Positions 18,949 to 27,355 of a stretch of 64,000 bases of DNA are shown here, one piece after another. The number at the start of each line of letters is the position of its first letter. Position 1 is the first letter of the stretch. Source of the stretch: Acetobacter sacchari (GTDB lineage Bacteria; Pseudomonadota; Alphaproteobacteria; Acetobacterales; Acetobacteraceae); NCBI RefSeq assembly GCF_017377715.1, contig NZ_JAFVMF010000003.1, positions 124,001-188,000 of the forward strand. The letters run 5' to 3'. Both the position numbers and the translations under genes were made by a program. The notes beneath the pieces are model-generated. The model did no database searches. It saw nothing but the letters and a program-made list of their open reading frames with translations, and was not told where the DNA came from.

Positions 18949-19842
18949 ATGGAACGCGAAATTGCCCAGGCTCCGTCGCGTGCAGACATCGCAGCGCTGA
19001 TGCGCATGCAGATCGAGTGGGGGGTCGATGCGATCCTCGACGATGCACCGCACGATCGTTTCGCGGACTCGGCGCGTAACACCGTCAAACCTCCAGCGGA
19101 GGTCGCTGAGGCGAGGGCTTCGGCTGCGTCGGTTGGCGCTGGGCAGGCTGGGCGTGAGCCTGCTACCGGGGCGCAGGCGACGGTCGCCTCTGCCTCGCCA
19201 TCGGCGCGCAATGTGGCGACGGCTGGCGCCGAACCCGCCCTCCCGGATGTAGCCACGTTGCTCGGACTCTCAACGGTCGAGGCGCTAGCGGCCGCGATAG
19301 AGAGCTTCGACGGGTGCACGTTGCGGACAACCGCAACCCACACCGTGTTGCCCCGCGGGCCGGTCGGCGCGCGCCTGATGGTGATCGGCGACGCGCCCGA
19401 TGCGGACGAGGATCGCAGCGGGGCGCCGTTTTCGGGAGCGTCCGGCGCCCTCTTCGACCGGATGCTGTCGAGCATCGGCCTATGTCGGGAAGAGATGGCG
19501 TTGGCTTCGTCGATTCCGTGGCGCCCGCCGGGTGGCCGTCCGCCTTCGCGCACAGAGAGTCTGGCATGCCGTCCACTGCTGCTGCGAGCGATCGGCCTCT
19601 ACCAACCCGAACGTCTGCTGTTGTGCGGTGGGCTCGCGACCCGGATGATTCTGGGTGAGGACGCGAACCCAGGCAGGTTGCGGGGGCGGTGGAGAATGAG
19701 CGGATGGGGCGAGGAATGGGGACCGGAACGCCCTGCGCTACCGATCCGACACCCGCTCCAGTTGCGCGTCGGTTCTTCCGCTCGTCGAGAGATATGGAAC
19801 GATTTACTGTTGTTGTCTGTTACTCTTGATGAACTGCGGTGA
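18949..19842 (+). CDS. Uracil-DNA glycosylase-like protein (family 4 fold, Fe-S ligands incomplete)
   Basis: About 297 residues. The C-terminal 190 residues match the uracil-DNA glycosylase superfamily: GDAPDADEDRSGAPFSGASG corresponds to motif A (GEAPGADED), followed by LFDRMLSSIGL and the late PIRHPLQL corresponding to the HP motif. Family 4 enzymes bind a 4Fe-4S cluster with four cysteines; here the first becomes Phe (FDGC) and the third becomes Trp (IPWRPP), leaving two. An Ala-rich linker of about 80 residues precedes the domain. The ATG at 18949 has GGAG six bases upstream; a GTG lies 12 bases earlier. Activity is uncertain. Confidence 0.78.
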   Translation: MEREIAQAPSRADIAALMRMQIEWGVDAILDDAPHDRFADSARNTVKPPAEVAEARASAASVGAGQAGREPATGAQATVASASPSARNVATAGAEPALPDVATLLGLSTVEALAAAIESFDGCTLRTTATHTVLPRGPVGARLMVIGDAPDADEDRSGAPFSGASGALFDRMLSSIGLCREEMALASSIPWRPPGGRPPSRTESLACRPLLLRAIGLYQPERLLLCGGLATRMILGEDANPGRLRGRWRMSGWGEEWGPERPALPIRHPLQLRVGSSARREIWNDLLLLSVTLDELR

Positions 19843-20026
19843 AATAAAGGCGCCGTCGCCAAATATTTGTTTAAATATGTCAGGAATACGATTTTTATCA
19901 TTGCTCGTTGTGATCGAAGTAATATCCTGAATTCAATGCTTTAGAGGTGGATACGTGGACCGTATTGGTGAGTGGATCAGCGAAAGCTTGCCTTTGTGAT
20001 CGGGAACTTATAAACCCCGCCGGACT

Positions 20027-21985
20027 ATGCGAGTCATCGGACAGTTCTCCCAAAATGTAGCCGTGCGCGTTCTGCTCGCGGGCGCAGCCTTGTTGACCGG
20101 AGCGTCAGCCACAGCGAGGGCCTCCGCCCCCGGCTCGGGCGGCGGCGATGGTGCGGCTGACGCCGAAAGCGGGGCGCGGCTCGCACGTTCCGGCGAACAG
20201 TACGCCATGGCGATCCCTCGCTTCGCAGCGCACGGCGGGGACGATGCCGTAGCGCTCCCACGGCCGCTTTCTTCCGATATTGCGACATTGGTCCGGTCGA
20301 TATTTCGGCTCCAGCGGCAGGGCGCATTTCCCGATGCGCTCGCGGCCACGACCCGGCTGACCGACTCGACACTGCTCGGCGACATACTGGCCGAGCGCTA
20401 TCTCAATCCCGCGTATCACCCCACGGCTCTGGAACTGAGGCAGTGGCTCCACGCCAATGTCGACATGGCGGACGCTCCGGCGGTGTTTGCGCGCCTGTCC
20501 TCCATGCCGGATCACGGCGCCCTGCCGTCCCAACCGTCATCAGTGATGCTGGGCGGCGTCGGCGGCGTGAATCGTGACGATCCTTTCGACCGGGCCTTCA
20601 GCCGCAATCCGCTGCTGGACCGGACTGTGGCGGAGCGTGCGACGCAGGGCGTCAAGGGCGCCCGCAGCGCTATTCACCTGATCTCGATAACACCCGGAAT
20701 GACTGCGCCATACGCTGCCCAGCTCGGCGGTGAGGTCGCGCAGGTTCTCCTGAGTCAGGGGCATGGCGCCGAGGCGCTAGAGACGGCGACCGACGCATTC
20801 GTCCGCGGCGACGGAAAAGTCGGCTTTCCGGCCTATGTCGCTGGTCTTGCGGCCTGGGCGCTTGACCGCAAGGCTGACGCCGCTCCCTTCTTCGAAACCG
20901 CCTCGCGGACGCCGCTTGCGACGCCGGAGCTGAAATCGGCCGCCGCGTTCTGGGCGGCCCGCACGCATCGCGAACTCGGCGAAGACAGCGCATTCCGTCC
21001 ATGGTTGCAACGCGCCCTGACGGCTCCGAACAGCCTGTACGGCCTGCTCGCGCGCCGAATGCTCGACCGCGCGCCGCGTCATTCGTCCGGCGGCAGCGTG
21101 ACGAACGCCACGCTGGAAACCCCCGTGGACGACGTTCCGGTGCGGCCCGTGTTGACTGAAATCGACGTGGAGGCCGTCGCCGCTACCCCGATCGGCAAAC
21201 GCGTCTTTGCGTTGTTGCAGGTGGGAGAGCAGGAACGCGCGGAGAACGCCTTCCGTCGCTACTGGACGAATGTGCAGCACGATACGGCTCTGGCGCGCTC
21301 CATGCAGCTGGTGGCCGAAGCGGCTGGGCTGAACGACCTCGCGCTCGAGATGGAGGACTCCATTCAGAGCCTGACGCAGGCCGCCGATCAGGAAGCGCCC
21401 AATCTGCCGCTGCCGTCGCTGCATCCTCGGCACGGGTTCACGGTTGATCCGGCGCTCGTCTACGCGCTGACCCGTCTGGAATCGAATTTCAAGCCTGGCG
21501 CGGTATCCGGCGCCGGGGCACATGGGTTGATGCAGTTGCAGCCTGTGACGGCCGGGTTCGTCACAGGCGACGCCGCGCGCTTCACTGCGGCGCCGGAAGC
21601 GTTGCACGATCCGGGGCTGAACCTTGAGATCGGGCAGACCTATGTTCGCTACCTTGCCCATCTGACGGCTTCAAGCGCTGCGGCTTCACCGGACGGCGGG
21701 GACCTGATTCGCCTGCTGGCCAGTTACAACGCAGGTCCTGGCGCGATTGGGCGCTGGGAAGCGGCGAGCGGCGCTGCTGCCGATCCTCTCCTTTACATGG
21801 AGCGCTTGCCCAATCCGGAGACCCGGGTCTACGTGTCGCGGGCGCTGTCGTATCTCTGGATTTACGCTGAGCGTATGAGCCTGCCAACGCCTTCGCTAGA
21901 GGCTCTGGTGCGTGGCGAGTGGCCTGCGTTTGCGGCCGAGCAGACGCTCGCCACGACGCGGGGCCGCTCGCATCTGATTCACTGA
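20027..21985 (+). CDS. Soluble lytic murein transglycosylase (Slt70-like)
   Basis: A 652-residue periplasmic enzyme that cleaves peptidoglycan to anhydromuropeptides. A signal peptide (VRVLLAGAALLTGASATARA) is followed by a long helical superhelix region of about 450 residues and a C-terminal lysozyme-like SLT domain. The domain has the catalytic glutamate in LTRLESNFKPGAVS, then GAHGLMQLQPVTA and ASYNAGPGAIGRWE. Length and order match Slt70. It starts 185 bp after the UDG-like gene, on the same strand. Confidence 0.93.
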   Translation: MRVIGQFSQNVAVRVLLAGAALLTGASATARASAPGSGGGDGAADAESGARLARSGEQYAMAIPRFAAHGGDDAVALPRPLSSDIATLVRSIFRLQRQGAFPDALAATTRLTDSTLLGDILAERYLNPAYHPTALELRQWLHANVDMADAPAVFARLSSMPDHGALPSQPSSVMLGGVGGVNRDDPFDRAFSRNPLLDRTVAERATQGVKGARSAIHLISITPGMTAPYAAQLGGEVAQVLLSQGHGAEALETATDAFVRGDGKVGFPAYVAGLAAWALDRKADAAPFFETASRTPLATPELKSAAAFWAARTHRELGEDSAFRPWLQRALTAPNSLYGLLARRMLDRAPRHSSGGSVTNATLETPVDDVPVRPVLTEIDVEAVAATPIGKRVFALLQVGEQERAENAFRRYWTNVQHDTALARSMQLVAEAAGLNDLALEMEDSIQSLTQAADQEAPNLPLPSLHPRHGFTVDPALVYALTRLESNFKPGAVSGAGAHGLMQLQPVTAGFVTGDAARFTAAPEALHDPGLNLEIGQTYVRYLAHLTASSAAASPDGGDLIRLLASYNAGPGAIGRWEAASGAAADPLLYMERLPNPETRVYVSRALSYLWIYAERMSLPTPSLEALVRGEWPAFAAEQTLATTRGRSHLIH

Positions 21986-22055
21986 TCGGGCGACTTCTCG
22001 TCGATCAAGGGTTGCCCTGACCCCGTCTAGCATGTACAAGCCGCCCCGTTGGTGA

Positions 22056-22341
22056 GAGCCGGTAGCTCAGTCGGTAGAGCATTCGACTTTCAATGGGAGC
22101 GCGGTCGGGAAACCGGTCGTGGAACAGGCCTTAAATTCGGTGAACGCTCTGGCTCACGCCGTGCCGATACCGAGCCAAGCAAGTCGGTTACGACTTGAAG
22201 GTGTAGAGACTTGACAGGGCCCGCCTAAAGACCTCGGTCCATGGCGAAGATAAAGTCCAGACCACGAACCTTTACGGGCGGCGAAAGCCGAAGTGGTACG
22301 TAATCGAATGGTCGAGGGTTCGAGTCCCTCCCGGCTCACCA
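22056..22341 (+). tRNA. tRNA-Lys(UUU), interrupted by a group I intron
   Basis: Exons 22056-22090 and 22301-22341 join to an exact 76-nt tRNA with encoded CCA. The acceptor arm GAGCCGG pairs fully with CCGGCTC; the D arm is GCTC/GAGC; the anticodon stem TTCGA pairs with TCGAA; the T arm is GAGGG-TTCGAGT-CCCTC. The spliced anticodon loop is CTTTTAA, giving anticodon UUU (Lys). The 5' exon ends after nucleotide 35 with U and the 3' exon starts at nucleotide 36. The acceptor, D and variable regions resemble alphaproteobacterial tRNA-Lys. Confidence 0.93.
22091..22300 (+). ncRNA. Group I self-splicing intron in the tRNA-Lys anticodon loop
   Basis: A 210-nt insert with group I core features. The 5' exon ends in U and CUUU can pair with GGAG at 22096-22099 as P1, with U-G at the splice site; the insert ends in G. 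P4 is TCGGT 22137-22141 with ACCGA 22169-22173; P6 hairpin AAGTCG-GTTA-CGACTT 22181-22196; P7 GACTT 22208-22212 with AAGTC 22253-22257; P8 CGCC 22222-22225 with GGCG 22243-22246; P9 ACCAC 22261-22265 with GTGGT 22294-22298 enclosing a GAAA-capped hairpin. P3 may be GGCC 22127-22130 with GGCC 22218-22221. There is no homing endonuclease frame. It resembles the small bacterial tRNA introns of subgroup IC3. Confidence 0.9.
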
Positions 22342-22346
22342 ATATC

Positions 22347-22391
22347 CCCCAAAACTGATTGCTTTCTGATTTCGACCGAAAGGTCTTGGGG
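22347..22391 (+). other. Two-tier hairpin just after the tRNA-Lys gene
   Basis: CCCCAA at 22347-22352 pairs with TTGGGG at 22386-22391, and inside lies GACC-GAAA-GGTC at 22374-22385. It begins five bases after the tRNA CCA. There is no T tract after it, so it may be a processing signal or a factor-dependent 3' end rather than a classic terminator. Confidence 0.4.
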
Positions 22392-22689
22392 CACGGGCTC
22401 GCAATGCGTCCGAGTGACGGTCTGGTCGCGTCGCTTGTGTAAACGAGCCTGCTCTCTCCACGCGGGATAGGTGGCTCTTCCGGCATTCTCTGGACGAATC
22501 TGTCGAATCTATAGATAGTTGGCGTAATGCTTGTAGGTGGCGCCAACCGAACTCGGCGGAGATTGGGGGACGAAATATCGTCGTTTCGTAAGAAACACGC
22601 AGATGGTGACAAAGCATGCCACCTTCGGATGTGCCTAGCGTTTACTGCTTTCTGTCCACAATTCAAATCGCGAGGAACGATTTCATCGA

Positions 22690-22985
22690 GCAATGGCATG
22701 GATTTTGGTGACCGGTCTGCCACGGGATCGTCCGATGGCCCGATCTGCACCCTTTTTTTACGGACGTCCGCGCTGTGCTGGTGAGCGTGGACAATCGTGC
22801 TGTCGATCATCATGTATTCGTTGTCATGGTTAGTAGCCAGATTTCGGATAATCCGTTCAACCACGCCAATTTCGCACCAGTGGCGCAGTCGTCGGCGCAC
22901 GTTCTCCCAATCACCAAAACGGACAGGCAGATCGCGTCAAGGCATGCCCGCGCGATGACGATAACTCCGACGCCTATTCCGCTTA
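22690..22985 (-). mobile_element. IS5-family (IS1031-like) transposase relic
   Basis: On the minus strand the sequence from 22985 to about 22690 reads as the middle of an IS5-type transposase: YRHRAGMP, stop, RDLPVRFGDWENVRRRLRHWCEIGVVERI, then DNEYMMIDSTIVHAHQHSA, which contains the first catalytic aspartate of the DDE site (MIDSTIV). A TGA replaces the expected tryptophan codon after AGMP. The N-terminal part, the C-terminal half and the terminal repeats are missing. It is a dead fragment lying 350 bp beyond the tRNA-Lys gene. The sequence from 22392 to 22689 and from 22986 to 23187 holds nothing recognisable. Confidence 0.75.
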
Positions 22986-23187
22986 AACGCCATGCTCGAC
23001 GCGGGGTTACTCTCCGAGATTACCGCAGTGGCCGGCAGCGGATCTCGCTTCTCGACTGACGCGGCGCATGAGAAGCTAGAGCGCGAGAGCGCACAAGGGG
23101 GGCTTCGCTCGACGCAGGCAAATGACAGATTCTCTAAAAAGCGGCCAAACGACCGCGAAGTCCCCAATTTACAATATTCGGACGCGA

Positions 23188-25410
23188 CTACCAAATAGCT
23201 ACGCGATCGCTTGCGATCGACGAGACGTTGTCGAGTTTGATCGTCAGGTTTTGAATAGACAGAATTGTCGAACCCCCTACATCGGCCTGACTGGCCAGCA
23301 TCGCCGCCTTCTGAGCCTCAGTGAACAGATTGTTCGGGTGAACTGCGGGATCGTTCAGGAGTATGAGCATATTCCCCTGAGCGCCGTTGAAATCGGTGAT
23401 TTCGATATACCCTGCGTCCATGTCGTTTGGCGCCACGAATGTGTTCGCCTCCCCCGCGCCTCCTGTGAGTATGTCGTAGCCGTCGCCTCCGACGAGCGTG
23501 TCGCTGTAGACTCCGCCGATAAGCACATTCCTGGCGTGCGGGTTTGTTTTTGACGCCCACGCAGAAACGCCTGCCTTGGATGAGCTGGCGTCCATTATTT
23601 CGTCACCCTCGCCCGCAACGAACAGCGCGTTGACCGATGAGATGAAGGTCAAATTCGTCGTGTCGCTGCCAAAGACGCTGACGGCTCCAAGCGAAACGTT
23701 GGACGGACCGCCAGCGGCGGGCGCGGAGGTTCCTGTCGCGATGAGCGTTGTGGCTCCCTTGGGGTTCACCAGCTCAATCTGACCAGAGGAGGTGAATGTG
23801 GCGCCAGTAGTGTTTGACCCGAACAGGAACGTTCCTGCGTCTGACGTCACCGTGTTGTTCATGCCTCCAAATATGCTTGTATCACCTGTTGCCCTGATGG
23901 TGTTGTTGTTCGACGAGACGATTTGGGACCCTGTCCCCATGGTGATGGTGCTGCCGGTTATCGAGAACAATTGCGCCGAGCTGCCGGTGGTTATGGTCGA
24001 ATCTGTCACCCGTGAAAGACTCAGGCTTTTCCCGGCGGTGATAGTTTGGCCGCTCAGATCTGTCAGAGTGACGCCGTCGCCGAGCCTGAAGGAGGAGCTG
24101 GCGATCGTCACGCCGGTCGCGTTGAGGGAATCGAACAGGCCGGACAAAGTGATGGTGGCCATTCCGGACAGTGTGAGATCGCCGCCATCGCCGTGCACGA
24201 ACAAAGTCGTGCCGTTCGCCGTAATGTCAGCGTCGTGTGCCCCAATTTCGATCGCGTCGTCGCCGTTCGAGGTTATGTATTGAACATTCGAAACTGCGGA
24301 TCCAGTCAGGTTCACGCTGGCGGAGCCCCCGGCGACAGTCGCGGTCTGGGCCCAGCTGTCGTCCTGGGAAACGTCGGAAACGGTCTGGATGGCTGACCCT
24401 ACGGACGACGCATACGTCACAGCCTGGCTATCGTCGGAGGTAATCTTGATCCCACTCACGTCGACGGTCGCCGACATCGGGGTGTTCGTCTTCCCGGCCC
24501 TGTCATCCGTGGAGGCATTTGACTCGAGGCCGATGAATGCCTGCGAAAGGCTCCAGTTCGACAGGTCTTCGTAATACCGCGCATTCTTGCTGTCGGATTG
24601 GACGATCTGGCTGATCATCTGGTCAAGCGCGGCGTTCAGGTTGATCTTCACCGTCGAGAACTTCGACTGCGCCTTCGCCGGAAGCGTTTCCACTTCGGTG
24701 CTGTAGAGCGTCGTCGCTCTGGAGGCGACCGTAATCATCGAGGCCGTAGGCGACACGTTGAACATCTCGCCTGTAGTGAGCGGGCTTGTCAGCGTGCTGT
24801 AGCGCATCTGCGCGTAGCTGGAGTTGCGGGAATCGAACAGGTTGAGCTGAAGAAACAGCCCAACCGTCGAAAGACCCGAACCCTCGGGCGCATTGAATGC
24901 GACGACAAACTGATTGCCGAAGCTCGCGTTTCCGGTGTCCCCGGAGATGGCGGCAATTCGCTCTTGCGCTGTAAAGGTGATGCTGCGATCGAAGGTGTAT
25001 TGCGCGGTCGGCGCGCTCAGCGTCTGCAGATACAGGTCGTTCAGCGCCCCTCCCCCGGCCTGCAGTTGATATGTGTATTTGCCGCCGCCCATCGAGATGA
25101 CAGAATTTGGCGTGTTATAGACCACCAACGATGCGTTGCCATTGGCGCTGGAGACCGCGCCCTCATGCCAAGACGCGATCGGCGTTCCAAGAATAGAATC
25201 GTCGTCGTCTGCGTCAGCGAAGATCGGCGCCGACGGATCGAAATACTCGGTAGCCCGCCATTGGGTGACGCCCCATTCGCTGTCGAACAGCCCGGGTATA
25301 GACGACGGTGTGTCGCCGTATTGCTCCACGCCGCCAATGACCTCGCCATTGTTGAAGAGCAGGTTGGGGCCGTCATCGGACGGGTCCGTCCAAATGCTCC
25401 TGACGGTCAT
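23188..25410 (-). CDS. Large RTX-like secreted protein
   Basis: About 740 residues, acidic and rich in Ser, Thr, Gly and Asn, with almost no Cys and few basic residues. The N-terminal 330 residues look globular and contain WTDPSDDGPNLLFNNGE. The middle is a long run of short beta-strand repeats like those of beta-helix adhesins. Near the C terminus is a GGDGYDILTGGAGEANTF segment resembling RTX calcium-binding nonapeptides, followed by a hydrophobic tail with few charges (VSSIASDRVAIW) as in type I secretion substrates. No signal peptide is present. The ATG at 25410 is preferred to one 17 codons upstream. No secretion genes are in the window. Confidence 0.7.
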   Translation of the reverse strand: MTVRSIWTDPSDDGPNLLFNNGEVIGGVEQYGDTPSSIPGLFDSEWGVTQWRATEYFDPSAPIFADADDDDSILGTPIASWHEGAVSSANGNASLVVYNTPNSVISMGGGKYTYQLQAGGGALNDLYLQTLSAPTAQYTFDRSITFTAQERIAAISGDTGNASFGNQFVVAFNAPEGSGLSTVGLFLQLNLFDSRNSSYAQMRYSTLTSPLTTGEMFNVSPTASMITVASRATTLYSTEVETLPAKAQSKFSTVKINLNAALDQMISQIVQSDSKNARYYEDLSNWSLSQAFIGLESNASTDDRAGKTNTPMSATVDVSGIKITSDDSQAVTYASSVGSAIQTVSDVSQDDSWAQTATVAGGSASVNLTGSAVSNVQYITSNGDDAIEIGAHDADITANGTTLFVHGDGGDLTLSGMATITLSGLFDSLNATGVTIASSSFRLGDGVTLTDLSGQTITAGKSLSLSRVTDSTITTGSSAQLFSITGSTITMGTGSQIVSSNNNTIRATGDTSIFGGMNNTVTSDAGTFLFGSNTTGATFTSSGQIELVNPKGATTLIATGTSAPAAGGPSNVSLGAVSVFGSDTTNLTFISSVNALFVAGEGDEIMDASSSKAGVSAWASKTNPHARNVLIGGVYSDTLVGGDGYDILTGGAGEANTFVAPNDMDAGYIEITDFNGAQGNMLILLNDPAVHPNNLFTEAQKAAMLASQADVGGSTILSIQNLTIKLDNVSSIASDRVAIW

Positions 25411-25749
25411 GGCCGCACTGCTCCGGTGGGGGGGGCGGCCGCGCTGCTCCTGCTGCGCCACGCCGACAATGATATTTTCTTGTGAACGACATAAGAAAAA
25501 TTTGTTTTTATAACGTGATGGTTTCTGGTGTGGTCAGGACGTAGTGATGATTCCAGAGAAAGGGTTCTCTTGGATTTTGGTGTGTGATTCATGGTTGATT
25601 TTTGAATTCGGCCCTGATGGCGCCAAACGTCGGCGCCCGTCGTGGTGACCAGCGGGAGTGGCTGTGCGGCCCGATCCTCGCCGCCAGCGTTGCCCATCGA
25701 CTTCTCGTTGGTCAGATCACAATTGTATATTATTGTGAAATATTCTTTA
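25411..25749. other. Intergenic region upstream of the RTX-like gene
   Basis: A 339-bp stretch of mixed composition with no supportable gene. It should carry the promoter of the RTX-like gene. AT-rich pockets lie near 25480-25510 and 25720-25780. Confidence 0.35.
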
Positions 25750-26217
25750 TTAGACACGTGAATTTCCTTCAACAAAAAATTCGCTCGTGATGGCTCCCAT
25801 CACGGGCGCAACAGGTTCGTGCGGGCCAGTCGAATCCCCCCTTTTCCGTGACCATTTGAGGATGGCCTTGAGCATGTTGAGGTTGAAAATTTCGTTCTGC
25901 TCAAATTGGATTTTGGGACGAAGAATCAGATTCCGCTTTACCGTCAACACGTCCCCTAGCGTAGACCCTGGATAGGCGAAGGCCGCACTTAAGGTCTCAC
26001 CAATCTGATACGATACAATAAGATTAGGCATATCTATTTCTATATATTTCACTAACTCATCCATCGGCGAGAGTTTGTGCGACCAGGTCGGCTTACGGTG
26101 AGAGCTATGGTGATGCTCCACTAGCGGTGAACTGACGCCGCACACGAAGAAAGAATTTAGATTTAAAAATGCATGCCCCAAAAAGACGCTTTCGTCTAAG
26201 ACGAATAGCGGTAGCAA
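25750..26217 (-). CDS. Hypothetical protein or gene fragment
   Basis: An open frame of up to 155 codons that I do not recognise. Its base composition is lower in GC than neighbouring genes. From the internal Met at MDELVKYIEIDMPNLIVSYQ onward it looks protein-like (mixed hydrophobic and charged residues), while the N-terminal part is less convincing. It lies in a region full of dead insertion sequences, so it may be a remnant of acquired DNA. No ribosome-binding site stands out. Confidence 0.3.
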   Translation of the reverse strand: MLPLFVLDESVFLGHAFLNLNSFFVCGVSSPLVEHHHSSHRKPTWSHKLSPMDELVKYIEIDMPNLIVSYQIGETLSAAFAYPGSTLGDVLTVKRNLILRPKIQFEQNEIFNLNMLKAILKWSRKRGDSTGPHEPVAPVMGAITSEFFVEGNSRV

Positions 26218-26329
26218 ATAAGACGATATTTCTATAAATGTTCGTTCAAGTAACTAAGGTGCAGTCGCGTTAAGTCCGCAGTGAGTTACAAACGGCATCG
26301 CTTTTCGCGCGAGCTGTTTGCAAATGCGG

Positions 26330-26480
26330 TGTGATTGTATTTCCAGCTTCTGCTGAGCTTCAGATTGATCGATGAAAAGCCGCTCGAGCGCGGGATTGAG
26401 GCCACATATGAGACAATCCGTCGCTGGAGCCTGAAGTTCGGAGCAGTACTTGCCCGAGGGTTTCGTCGCAGGCACCCTGC
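26330..26480 (+). mobile_element. IS6-family transposase fragment
   Basis: The plus strand reads LIDEKPLERGIEATYETIRRWSLKFGAVLARGFRRRHPA, which matches the N-terminal helix-turn-helix part of IS6/IS26-type transposases (the RGIEVSYETIRRWVLKFG pattern). The frame breaks off at about 26480, exactly where the IS5-type relic begins, so the fragment was probably cut by that insertion. No catalytic domain remains. Confidence 0.6.
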
Positions 26481-26482
26481 TC

Positions 26483-27195
26483 TAGGGTGTGTTGTCAGTT
26501 AAGCGGGAGGATTATGCTGTTTGCACTCCCGTTTGATTTGTGATTTTTCTCCTTGCTTTGGAGTAACGAGAGACTGAATGCGTCGGTATGCTCTGAGCGA
26601 TGGTCAGTGGGAGCGGATAAAAGCATTTCTCCCGAGGCGCGAAGGTCATGTCGGTAAAACGGCTGCAGATAGCCGTTTGTTTGTGGAGGCGGTCCCGTAT
26701 CGTTACCGTGTAGGCATTCCCTGACGTGATCTGCCTGTCCGGTTCGAGGACTGGGAGAACGTGCACCGGTGGCTGCGTCGCTGGTGTGAAAGCGGTGTGA
26801 TTGAACGGATTGCCGACAACTGACTTCTGACCATGACAACAAATACATGTGGATCGACAGCACGGTCGCCCGCACTCACCAGCACAGCACAGCACAGCAC
26901 AGCACAGCACAGCACAGGGCCCGTAAAAGGGGCGAGCGGAACGGAACAGGCCATCGGACGATCCTGTGGCGGACTGACCACAAAAATCCATGCTATTGTC
27001 GATACCGCCGTAAACGCAGCGGTTCTTTCCCCGACACCTGGGCAAGGTGCGGACAGCACTGAAGCAACGCCATTGCTCGGCGGAGTCGCCCCCCAGGCCT
27101 TCATCGCCTACAAGATTCAAGACGCCGATCCGCTCATCGAAAAACGCGAGCACCGGGGGATCGCACCGGTTACCCCGCCAAAGAAAAATCACATC
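26483..27195 (+). mobile_element. IS5-family (IS1031-like) insertion sequence relic
   Basis: A transposase frame starts at 26578 (MRRYALSDGQWERIKAFLPRREGHVG) and continues through RLFVEAVPYRYRVGIP, a TGA in place of Trp, then RDLPVRFEDWENVHRWLRRWCESGVIERI. Further frameshifts follow, one near 26820 and one at a run of seven AGCAC repeats. Sequence related to GRSCGGLTTKIHAIVD and to the zone before the third catalytic residue is still readable to about 27190, then homology ends in an AT-rich stretch. The left end probably lies near 26483 (GGGTGTGTTGTCAGTT). The element cannot make an active transposase. Confidence 0.8.
26881..26915 (+). repeat. Seven tandem copies of AGCAC
   Basis: Seven perfect copies of the pentamer AGCAC occupy 35 bp inside the IS5-type relic, at the site encoding the HQHSA motif. 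The related relic at 22.8 kb has only one and a part copies. Slippage expansion of the ancestral CACCAGCACAGC sequence explains it. Confidence 0.9.
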
Positions 27196-27355
27196 TGCTC
27201 AAAAAACAATTTTTTCAATATATAAAAAGAAATATCGTTGAGTGCTTCTTCGTTAGAGTGAAGCAGTTCCGAGTCGTAGCGACAAGCTGAAGTCAACTGT
27301 CCTCGCAGTCGTGCAACTCGTCTCCGTCATCAGCGGAGTTTTCTGACAACGCGCC

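Noticed and set aside
22154-22900. A 248-codon minus-strand frame whose C-terminal half reads REGLEPSTIRL
   Set aside because: That phrase is the known false translation of the antisense strand of a tRNA T arm; only the N-terminal part is a real transposase relic, and the frame crosses the tRNA-Lys gene and its intron.
26833-26960. The AGCAC array considered as a CRISPR or coding repeat
   Set aside because: The unit is only five bases, perfectly tandem without spacers, inside a dead transposase gene.
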